Source of the DNA: Actinobacteria bacterium OV320
Lineage (GTDB): Bacteria > Actinomycetota > Actinomycetes > Streptomycetales > Streptomycetaceae
Direction: 5' to 3'
Length of the DNA stretch: 64,000 nt
Assembly: GCA_001298545.1 (NCBI GenBank)
Contig: LJCX01000024.1
Coordinates: 248,001-312,000, forward strand
Numbering within the stretch: the first letter of the stretch is position 1; every line of letters starts with the position of its first letter. The position numbers and the translations under genes are program-made. Below the pieces are notes generated by a model, which saw nothing but the letters and a program-made list of their open reading frames with translations, did not search any database and had not been told where the DNA came from. Of this stretch, positions 17,663 to 24,834 are shown in pieces.

Positions 17663-20600
17663 TCAAGTGGGTGGGACGGGAGTCTCATTATGTGAGCGAA
17701 GGGCACTTCCGCTCCCCAGGACGGCCGTGACACCGCCGGCGACACCGCCGGCGTGGACACCACCGGTGTACACCCCCGCGCCGCCGCCCGCGAACGCGGG
17801 CTCGGCCGGCCCGTGCGGCACCGGATAGCGGCCGGTCGCGAGGGCCCGGCGCAGCCGGTACTCGTCGAGCGGCCCGGAGAACGCCATCCCCTGGCCGTGC
17901 GTACAGCCCATCGCGCGCAGGGCGACCACCTGCTCGGGCAGATCCACGCCCTCGGCGACGGACTGGAGCCCGAGGTCGGTGGCGATCCGCAGCAGCCCAC
18001 TGGTGATCTTGTGCAGCCGCGCGGACTCGACGACCCCCTCGACCAGCGAGCGGTCGAGCCTCAGCACGTCGACGGGGAGTCTCCGCAGCGCCGTGAGGGC
18101 CGCGTAGCCGCTGCCGAAGCCGTCGAGGGCGATCCGCACCCCGAGGCGCCGCAGCGCTCCCAGGCGGCGCTCCAGCTCGTCCAGCGACACCCTCGGGTCG
18201 GTGTCGGACAGCTCCACCACCAGGGACCCCGACGGCAGCCCGTGCCGGGTCTGCAGCGCCTCCACGGAGCCCAGCGGCATCGACCGGTCCAGCAGCCGCC
18301 GGGCGCCCACCCGTACGACCACCGGCAGGGTGAGCCCGCTCGCGGCCCGGTCGGCGGCCTGCTCGACGGCCTCCTCCAGCACCCAGCGCCCCAGCTCGGC
18401 CGTCTTGTCGCTGTCCTCCGCGACCCGCAGGAACTCGGCGGGCGTGAAGAGCACCCCTTGCGAGGAGCGCCAGCGGGCCTGCGCGGCGACCGACGAGATC
18501 CGGCCGTCCTCCAGGCGCACCACGGGCTGGTGCAGCAGCGCGAACTCGCCGTCGTGCAGCGCGGCACGCAGCCGCGTGGCCAGCTCCGCCTTGCGTACGA
18601 CGTCCTGCTGCATCTGCGGCTTGTACAGCTCGACCCGGCCCTTGCCGCCCGCCTTGGCGCGGTACATGGCGAGGTCGGCGTTGCGCAGCAGCTCACCGGC
18701 GCCCAGGCCGGCTTCGGCGAAGGCGACGCCGATGGAGGCGGCGACACGGACCTCGTTGCCGTCGATGAGGTACGGCTGCGACAGCGTGAGCCTGAGGCGG
18801 TCGGCGAGTTCCACTATGTGGCGTTCCCGGGCGGCGCGGTCGCGGGTGCCGTCGCCGACGATCAGGGCCGCGAACTCGTCGCCGCCCAGTCGGGAGGCGG
18901 TGTCTCCCTTGCGGACCGCGTCCTGGAGCCTGCGGGCGGCCTGGACCAGCAGTTCGTCACCGGCCGCGTGGCCGATCGTGTCGTTGACGGCCTTGAAACC
19001 GTCGAGGTCGATGAAGAGGACCGCCGTGTTGCGCAGGGCGGGACCCCGGTCGGAACTGCGGCGGCCGGACAGGGCCTGCTGGACGCGCCGGGTGAACAGC
19101 GCGCGGTTGGGCAGGTCGGTGAGCGGATCGTGTTCGGCGTTGTGCTGGAGCTGCGCCTGGAGCCGCACCCGCTCCGTCACGTCCCGACTGTTGAAGATCA
19201 GGCCGCCGTGATGGCGGTTGACGGTCGACTCGACATTGAGCCAGCCTCCCCCGCTCTCGGCTTCTCCCCCAGCCTCCGGCCGGGAGGTGCCCCCGGAGCG
19301 GGAGGTACCCCCGTCGCCGGAGCGGAAGCGGCACTCGATGCGTGTGGTGGGTTCCTCCTGGGGGCTGGCGGCGAGGAAGCGGCGCACCTCGTGCACCACG
19401 CAGCCCAGGTCCTCGGGGTGGATGAGGTCGGCCAGTTCGGAACCCACCAGGTCCTCGGCCGGCCGGCCGTAGACCCCGGCCGCGGCCGGGGAGACGTAGC
19501 GCAGGACGCCGCTGGGCGCGGCGATCATGATGACGTCGCTGGAGCCCTGCACCAGGGAGCGGAAGTGGTTCTCCTTCTGCGCCAGTTCCTGGGTGAGGGT
19601 GATGTTGTCGAGCAGCATGATCCCCTGGCGCACCACGAGGGCGAGCACGACCGTGCCGCCGGTCAGCAGCACCACGCGGTCGACGCTGCGGCCGTTGAGG
19701 ACGTTGTAGAGGATGCCCAGGGTGCAGACGGCGGCGGCGAGATAGGGCGTGAGGGCGGCCAGGGAGCCGGTGATGGGCCGGGTGACCGGAAACCGGCTGT
19801 GATCGCCTCCCTGGGGAGGTGCCTGCGCGGAGGTCTGCGTGGCTGTCCGGGCGGATGGCTGCGCGGACGCGGCGGCCGCCGTGCGCGACGGCCCCTGGGG
19901 GCGGCGCCCCGTGGGGCGCGAACCGGGTACGTGTTCGTGCACCACACGCGTGTGCCCCTCATCCGCGGCCGACCGCTGCCGGCGGGAGGCGGCCCAGGGC
20001 GCGTACGCCAGGAGCAGCGAGCCCGCGAACCAGCCAGCGTCCAGGAGCTGGCCCGAGCGGTAGTTGTTGTGCAGCAGCGGCGAGGTGAACAGGGCGTCGC
20101 ACATGACGGTCAGCGCGAGCGCGCCGACCGCCGTGTTGACCGCCGTACGGTTCACCGCCGTGCGCCGGAAGTGCAGCACCAGCACCATGCTCACCAGGGC
20201 GATGTCGAGCAGCGGGTACGCGAGCGACAGCGCGGCGTGCGCCACGCTCGGGCCGTCGAACTTCGCCGCCTGGGCGAGCGCGAGGCTCCAGGAGAGGGTG
20301 AGCAGCGAGCCGGCGATCAGCCAGGCGTCCAGGGCCAGGCAGACCCAGCCCGCCTTCGTCATGGGCCGGGCGGCGAGCACGAGCAGCCCCACGATGGCGG
20401 GGGGCGCGAAGCACAGGAAGAACAGGTCGGCGAAGCTGGGGCTGGGCACGGGCCGCCCCAGGACCACCTCGTACCAGCCCCAGACCAGGTTGCCGAGGGC
20501 GGCCATCGCCGAGGAGATCGAGAACAGCAGCCAGGCGGGTCGAAAACGGACGCGGCGGCTGCGCGCGTAGAGGAAGCAGGAGACGGCGGCGGTGCCCGCC

Positions 20601-20827
20601 GCCGCGGACAGCCCGAAGTCGCCCATGATCAGTGCGAGTCGGTCGGAGCCCCAGCCGAGCGCGGAACCGACGGCGTATCCCGCGCACAGGAGAGCGAGCA
20701 GCATTTGGTGGACCAGGCTGGTCCCGGAGCCGCCGGCGGACGGCAAGGCGGTACGCGGTGTCCTCGTCGAGGACTGCGTCCGCAGCGCTCCGTCGAGAAC
20801 GGGCGTGGAGGTCGGCGGCGGACTCAC
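17663..20827 (-). CDS. Membrane PAS-GGDEF-EAL protein; diguanylate cyclase with degenerate EAL domain
   Basis: About 1054 residues from a GTG at 20827 with GGGAGGACC before it; the frame is open to an ATG at 21010 that lacks a ribosome site. The N-terminal half has about ten membrane segments (from LVHQMLLALLCAGYAVGSALGW). Next is a PAS domain (FRSLVQGSSDVIMIAAPSG), then GGDEF with an intact RLGGDEFAAL motif (near 648), so c-di-GMP synthesis is plausible. The EAL domain is eroded: the EAL signature is AQA (near 782) and DDFGTGYS reads DGFGSGYA, so phosphodiesterase activity is unlikely. A low-complexity Gly/Ser/Glu loop in the PAS region is encoded by repeat-like DNA (19246-19316). In Streptomyces, c-di-GMP sets the timing of development through BldD. 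The ilvB promoter overlaps its 3' end. Confidence 0.86.
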   Translation of the reverse strand: MSPPPTSTPVLDGALRTQSSTRTPRTALPSAGGSGTSLVHQMLLALLCAGYAVGSALGWGSDRLALIMGDFGLSAAAGTAAVSCFLYARSRRVRFRPAWLLFSISSAMAALGNLVWGWYEVVLGRPVPSPSFADLFFLCFAPPAIVGLLVLAARPMTKAGWVCLALDAWLIAGSLLTLSWSLALAQAAKFDGPSVAHAALSLAYPLLDIALVSMVLVLHFRRTAVNRTAVNTAVGALALTVMCDALFTSPLLHNNYRSGQLLDAGWFAGSLLLAYAPWAASRRQRSAADEGHTRVVHEHVPGSRPTGRRPQGPSRTAAAASAQPSARTATQTSAQAPPQGGDHSRFPVTRPITGSLAALTPYLAAAVCTLGILYNVLNGRSVDRVVLLTGGTVVLALVVRQGIMLLDNITLTQELAQKENHFRSLVQGSSDVIMIAAPSGVLRYVSPAAAGVYGRPAEDLVGSELADLIHPEDLGCVVHEVRRFLAASPQEEPTTRIECRFRSGDGGTSRSGGTSRPEAGGEAESGGGWLNVESTVNRHHGGLIFNSRDVTERVRLQAQLQHNAEHDPLTDLPNRALFTRRVQQALSGRRSSDRGPALRNTAVLFIDLDGFKAVNDTIGHAAGDELLVQAARRLQDAVRKGDTASRLGGDEFAALIVGDGTRDRAARERHIVELADRLRLTLSQPYLIDGNEVRVAASIGVAFAEAGLGAGELLRNADLAMYRAKAGGKGRVELYKPQMQQDVVRKAELATRLRAALHDGEFALLHQPVVRLEDGRISSVAAQARWRSSQGVLFTPAEFLRVAEDSDKTAELGRWVLEEAVEQAADRAASGLTLPVVVRVGARRLLDRSMPLGSVEALQTRHGLPSGSLVVELSDTDPRVSLDELERRLGALRRLGVRIALDGFGSGYAALTALRRLPVDVLRLDRSLVEGVVESARLHKITSGLLRIATDLGLQSVAEGVDLPEQVVALRAMGCTHGQGMAFSGPLDEYRLRRALATGRYPVPHGPAEPAFAGGGAGVYTGGVHAGGVAGGVTAVLGSGSALRSHNETPVPPT
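17687..17692 (-). promoter_or_regulatory. Possible -10 box for the ilvB leader transcript
   Basis: CATAAT on the minus strand lies inside the small dyad CTCA-CATAA-TGAG, about 60 bases before the leader ATG. It lies inside the 3' end of the upstream gene. A TTGACA hexamer at 17661-17666 (minus strand) has no matching -10 box. Weak evidence. Confidence 0.25.
19246..19316. repeat. Dispersed-repeat-like insertion inside the PAS coding region
   Basis: The stretch contains GGGAGGTGCCCCCGG and GGGAGGTACCCCC as close direct copies plus CTCCCCCAGCCTCCGGCC. I recognise this wording from repeats that lie between Streptomyces genes. Here it is in frame and encodes about 20 Gly/Ser/Thr/Glu-rich residues between FRSGDG and GWLNVES, positions that would normally be adjacent in a PAS loop. 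From memory of the repeat and fold; no alignment was run. Confidence 0.5.
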
Positions 20828-21238
20828 CGGGTCCTCCCGGTCCGCGTCACTCCCGGATCCCTCGGGTCCCGGACCGCCGGTGGCGCGTGCTTCCCGTGGC
20901 CGCCGCACCGGTGACGGTGATGGCAGGGATGAGTGCCGTGACCGTGTCGGCGCGTGGTGGAGCGCCAGGGTCGCCGCCGGCGGTTCCGCCGCGTCGGATC
21001 GTTCGTCCATAGGCCGTGCATCGCCCGTCGCCCCCCTCGCAAGTCTGAAATGTCCATCCCTGACGCCGAACGTGCGCGGCGTAGCCCCTGTCGGGACGAT
21101 ACACCAGACTCGTCACTCAGGGACATAGTTCCTCTACGCTGCGTGACGATCATCGGCATATGCGCCCGGAAGAGGTACGGACCGCGTCCGGAGGACTGCG
21201 GAGGGTGCCGACGCCGGACTACAGGAGCGCCCCGGCCG

Positions 21239-22192
21239 TCACGATCCGTTCGCCGTGCCCGTAGTGAGGATCACGTTGCGCAGTGGCTCCCGGTTCACGA
21301 AGCGGCCCAACTGGTCCACCAGCAGGCGCACGGCGCGGGGCAGGAAGGCGGAGGTGGGCCCGCCTACGTGCGGGCTGACGAGGACGCCCGGCGCGCTCCA
21401 CAAGGGGTGACCCGGGGGCAGGGGCTCGGGGTCGGTGACGTCCAGCGCCGCGGTGAGGCGCCCGCTCTCCACCTCGGCGAGCAGGGCCTTGGTGTCGACG
21501 ACCCCGCCGCGGGCCACGTTCACGAGCAGCGCGCCGTCCTTCATCCGGGCCAGGAACTCGGCGTCGACCAGGCCGAGGGTGCTGTCGTTCAGGGGCGTGC
21601 ACAGGATGACGACGTCCGCTTCGGGGAGCAGGGCGGGCAGTTCGGCGATCGGATGCACGGGGCCGCGCGCCGTCGTGCGCCAGGAGCGCGCGACGCGCGC
21701 CACCCGCGCCACCTCGAAGGGCACGAGCCGGTCCTCGATGGCGGAGCCGATGGAGCCGTACCCGACGATGAGCACGTTCTTGTCGGCGAGCGCGGGCCGG
21801 AACCCGCTGAGCCACTCCCCCCGGTCCTGGGCCCGGACGAAGTCGGGGATGCCGCGCAGCGACGCGAGGACCAGGGTGAGCGTGAGCTCGGCCGTGCTCG
21901 CCTCGTGCACCCCCCGCGCGTTGCACAGCCGCACGCCGGGACGCAGCGACGCGAGGGCCGGCACCACGTGGTCGATGCCGGCGGACAGGGTCTGGACGAC
22001 CTCCAGTGAGGTCATCGCGGGCAGCGGCCGCTGCCCGAGACCGGCGGGCTTCATGTAGGGGACGACGTAGAAGACGCAGTCGGCCGGGTCCGCCGGAAAG
22101 TCCTCCTCACCGTTCCAGAAGCGGTAGTTCGGCCCCTCCGGGAGGCCCTCGATCTCTTCCGGGGGGATGGGAAGCCAGACGTCAGCGCTCAT
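21239..22192 (-). CDS. D-isomer-specific 2-hydroxyacid dehydrogenase
   Basis: A 317-residue NAD(P)-dependent oxidoreductase (MSADVWLPIPPEEIEGLPEG). The Rossmann motif is VLIVGYGSIGSAIEDRL (about 139-155), the catalytic Arg lies in NVARGGVVDTKALL (about 224-237), Glu in DVTDPEPLPPGHPLW and the catalytic His in SPHVGGPTSAFLPRA. This is the family of glyoxylate/hydroxypyruvate and phosphoglycerate dehydrogenases, but it lacks the ACT domain of SerA and the substrate is unclear. It is divergent from the aldo/keto reductase at 22269 (76-base gap). The 228-base gap to the GGDEF gene (21011-21238) holds nothing I recognise. Confidence 0.87.
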   Translation of the reverse strand: MSADVWLPIPPEEIEGLPEGPNYRFWNGEEDFPADPADCVFYVVPYMKPAGLGQRPLPAMTSLEVVQTLSAGIDHVVPALASLRPGVRLCNARGVHEASTAELTLTLVLASLRGIPDFVRAQDRGEWLSGFRPALADKNVLIVGYGSIGSAIEDRLVPFEVARVARVARSWRTTARGPVHPIAELPALLPEADVVILCTPLNDSTLGLVDAEFLARMKDGALLVNVARGGVVDTKALLAEVESGRLTAALDVTDPEPLPPGHPLWSAPGVLVSPHVGGPTSAFLPRAVRLLVDQLGRFVNREPLRNVILTTGTANGS

Positions 22193-22268
22193 GGTCAGGA
22201 GGCTATGTCAGGTACGCGCGCGTGCAGAGGTTAGGTTGGGGGCTCGGGAGAGGGAGGGTCACGGGCAG

Positions 22269-23264
22269 GTGGAGCGCAGGACGATCGGCGCGGGGGCGCT
22301 CGAGGTGGGTGCCGTCGGTCTCGGGTGCATGCCGATGAGCTGGGCGTACAGCGGGTCGCGGCAGCGGGGCGACGAGTCGCTCCGGGCGGTGCACCGCGCG
22401 TTGGACGAGGGCTCGTCCCTGCTGGACACCGCCGACATGTACGGCCCGTTCACCAACGAGCTGCTGGTGGGGCGGGTGTTGAAGGAGCGGCGCGAGGACG
22501 CGTTCGTGTCGACGAAGGTCGGTCTGCTCGTCGGGGAGCAGCACATCGTGGCCAACGGCCGGCCGGGGTATGTGAAGCGGGCCTGCGACGCCTCGCTCAG
22601 GCGCCTTCAGACGGACGTCATCGACCTGTACCAACTGCACCGGGCCGATCCCGAGGTTCCGGTCGAGGAGACCTGGGGCGCGATGGCCGAGCTCGTCCGG
22701 GCGGGCAAGGTGCGGGCGCTGGGGCTGTGCGCGGTGGGTGCCCGAGGTGGTCGCCGCTCCGGTGGCCTGTACGACGGAACGATTCGCCAGTTGCGGCGCG
22801 TCCAGCAGGTCTTCCCGGTGAGCGCCGTGGAGGCGGAGCTGTCGGTGTGGTCGCCCGAGGCGCTGGACACCCTGCTGCCCTGGTGCGAGGCGCGGGGCGT
22901 GGGCTTCCTGGCGGCGATGCCGCTCGGCAACGGCTTCCTCACCGGCACGCTCACTCCCGGCCAGGGCTTCGAACCGGACGACATGCGCGCCCGGCATCCC
23001 CGTTTCACCGCCGAGATGATGGCCGCGAACCAGCCGATCGTCGTCGGTCTGCGCCGGGTCGCCGCCCGGCACGGCGAGGCCGTGACGGCCGCGCAGGTGG
23101 CGCTGGCCTGGGTGCTGGCACAGGGCCGGCACGTGATCACGGTCCCGGGCGCCAAGCGGGAACGCTGGGTGACGGAGAACGCGGCGGCGGCGGCCCTGCG
23201 TCTGACGCCGCAGGATCTGACGGAGGTGGCGGAGCTGCCCGGGGCACAGGGATCGTGGGAGTAG
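22269..23264 (+). CDS. Aldo/keto reductase
   Basis: A 331-residue (beta/alpha)8 NADPH-dependent reductase from a GTG at 22269 (VERRTIGAGALEVGAVGLGCM), the family's standard N-terminus; GGGAGGG lies about 11 bases before. The catalytic tetrad is visible: Asp and Tyr in LLDTADMYG (about 55-63), Lys in VSTKVG, His in YQLHRAD (about 124-130). The C-terminal cofactor segment HVITVPGAKRERWVTENAAAA is present. It is probably cytoplasmic and reduces an aldehyde or ketone of unknown identity. It is divergent from the hydroxyacid dehydrogenase gene and 100 bases upstream of the lipoprotein dehydrogenase. Confidence 0.88.
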   Translation: MERRTIGAGALEVGAVGLGCMPMSWAYSGSRQRGDESLRAVHRALDEGSSLLDTADMYGPFTNELLVGRVLKERREDAFVSTKVGLLVGEQHIVANGRPGYVKRACDASLRRLQTDVIDLYQLHRADPEVPVEETWGAMAELVRAGKVRALGLCAVGARGGRRSGGLYDGTIRQLRRVQQVFPVSAVEAELSVWSPEALDTLLPWCEARGVGFLAAMPLGNGFLTGTLTPGQGFEPDDMRARHPRFTAEMMAANQPIVVGLRRVAARHGEAVTAAQVALAWVLAQGRHVITVPGAKRERWVTENAAAAALRLTPQDLTEVAELPGAQGSWE

Positions 23265-23364
23265 TCCCGCTTTCGGGTCGCGATGGCCCGGATCGGGAAC
23301 CCGTGAGGCGTGAACGGCGTAGGACAGGTGAAGCCCCCGCAGGAACCGCCGTGTCGAAGGGACC

Positions 23365-24528
23365 ATGATCGTGCAACGTCGAGCTGTTTCAGCCGTGTTG
23401 GCCGCGAGTGCTCTGCTGGTGACGGGCGGCTGCTCCGCCGATGCCGGGGGGTCCTCGGGCGGCGCCTCGGCCAGTGCGGCCGCTAGCGGTACGGCGGCCC
23501 AGGTCTCCCCGTCCGCAGAGGAGACCCCGCCCGCGAAGGGCACGGTCACGGTGGTGCGCACGGTCGCGGAGGGCCTGAACACGCCCTGGGGCCTCGCGCC
23601 GCTCCCCGAGGGCGGCCTCCTGGTCGCGTCCCGCGACGAGGGCACGATCACCCGGGTGGATTCGGAGACGGGCAAGAAGACCGAGCTGGGCGAGGTGCCG
23701 GGGGTCTCGGCGGCCGGCGAGGGCGGCCTGCTGGGCCTCGCCCTCTCCCCCGACTACGCGTCGGACCACATGGTCTACGCCTACTTCACCTCGGCCTCGG
23801 ACAACCGTGTCGTCCGGATGATCTACGACCCCGCGCGGCCCGCCGGCGACCAGCTCGGGGCGCCCGACACGGTCTTCAAGGGCATACCCAAGGGCATGAT
23901 CCACAACGGTGGCCGGATCGCCTTCGGCCCCGACCGGCTGCTCTACGTCGGCACCGGTGAGAGCGGCGACCGGGGCCTGGCGCAGGACAAGAAGTCCCTG
24001 GGCGGCAAGATCCTCCGGCTGACCCCGGAGGGCGACCCGGCCGCCGGCAACCCGTTCCCCGACTCCGCGGTGTACTCGTACGGACACCGCAATGTGCAGG
24101 GGCTCGCCTGGGATTCCAAGCAGCGCCTGTTCGCCGCGGAGTTCGGCCAGGACACCTGGGACGAGCTGAACGCGATCGCGCCGGGCGCCGACTACGGCTG
24201 GCCGACGGCCGAGGGCAGGTCCGAGGACACGAGGTTCCGGAACCCGACAGCCCAGTGGCACACCGCCGACGCCTCGCCCAGCGGTATCGCCTACGCGGAG
24301 GGCTCGATCTGGATGGCGGGGCTGAGGGGGCAGCGCCTGTGGCGCGTCCCGCTGAAGGGCACGGCGGCCTCGGCGGACCCGCAGGCCTTCCTCGAGGGCG
24401 ACTACGGCCGGCTGCGCACGGTGGTCTCCGCGGGCGGCGACAAGCTGTGGGTCACGACCAGCAACACGGACGGCCGGGGCGACCCGAAGTCGGGGGACGA
24501 CCGGATCCTGGAACTGAAGGTGAGCTGA
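23365..24528 (+). CDS. PQQ-type glucose/sorbosone dehydrogenase family lipoprotein
   Basis: A 387-residue exported protein. The N-terminus (MIVQRRAVSAVLAASALLVTGGC) is a lipoprotein signal with the lipid-attached Cys at 23, followed by a Ser/Gly/Ala-rich linker. The body is a six-bladed propeller of the soluble PQQ sugar dehydrogenase family: LNTPWGLAPLPEGGLLVASRDEG, GEGGLLGLALSPDY, NGGRIAFGPDRLLYVGTGESGD, YSYGHRNVQGLAWD, FAAEFGQDTWDELNAIAPGADYGWP. Such proteins oxidise sugars or related polyols outside the membrane using PQQ and Ca, though many actinobacterial members have untested function. An AAGGGACC site precedes the ATG. The stop codon lies in a 26-base direct repeat. Confidence 0.86.
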   Translation: MIVQRRAVSAVLAASALLVTGGCSADAGGSSGGASASAAASGTAAQVSPSAEETPPAKGTVTVVRTVAEGLNTPWGLAPLPEGGLLVASRDEGTITRVDSETGKKTELGEVPGVSAAGEGGLLGLALSPDYASDHMVYAYFTSASDNRVVRMIYDPARPAGDQLGAPDTVFKGIPKGMIHNGGRIAFGPDRLLYVGTGESGDRGLAQDKKSLGGKILRLTPEGDPAAGNPFPDSAVYSYGHRNVQGLAWDSKQRLFAAEFGQDTWDELNAIAPGADYGWPTAEGRSEDTRFRNPTAQWHTADASPSGIAYAEGSIWMAGLRGQRLWRVPLKGTAASADPQAFLEGDYGRLRTVVSAGGDKLWVTTSNTDGRGDPKSGDDRILELKVS

Positions 24529-24586
24529 GCGGCCTCACCCGGCCGAACGGCTCACTCGGCTGAGCGGCCTCACCCGGCCGAACGGC
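24526..24586. repeat. Two 26-base direct repeats between convergent genes
   Basis: A 26-base unit beginning TGAGCGGCCTCACCCGGC and ending GAACGGC occurs at 24526-24551 and 24561-24586, 35 bases apart. The first copy contains the stop codon of the sugar dehydrogenase; the second ends just before the stop of the small gene on the other strand. Each unit is itself partly self-complementary (GGCC/GGCC), so the pair may act as a terminator. Confidence 0.7.
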
Positions 24587-24587
24587 C

Positions 24588-24767
24588 TCACCCGTCCTCC
24601 GCCGCCGACTCGGAGGGCCGCACCACGACCTTGCCGGACGCCAGGTCTATCGGCCCGTGCCCGGGATCGGCGTCGCCGACGTCCTCCCGGGTCAGTTCCA
24701 GCCGGTTCTGCTCGTCCCGGGTGTGCTTGCGGCCCGGCGCGAAGAGGTCCTCGAATGCGTTGAACAT
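24588..24767 (-). CDS. Small DUF6191-type protein (59 residues)
   Basis: The product begins MFNAFEDLFAPGRKHTRDEQ and continues NRLELTREDVGDADPGHGPI to end DLASGKVVVRPSESAAEDG. GGGAGAACG precedes the ATG. I recognise the pattern of a short actinomycete family (N-terminal MFNAxExLxAPGRKHT, C-terminal PIDLxSGKVVVR), annotated elsewhere as DUF6191 to my memory. It is acidic and soluble, with no signal peptide or membrane segment; function unknown. It lies 67 bases downstream of the large LuxR regulator on the same strand but separated by its own upstream region. Confidence 0.78.
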   Translation of the reverse strand: MFNAFEDLFAPGRKHTRDEQNRLELTREDVGDADPGHGPIDLASGKVVVRPSESAAEDG

Positions 24768-24834
24768 CGTTCTCCCATGCCGGGCCGGATCACGGTCGGT
24801 GGCCTGTGCGGCTCCTCCGGGGTGGCCTGCCCCA

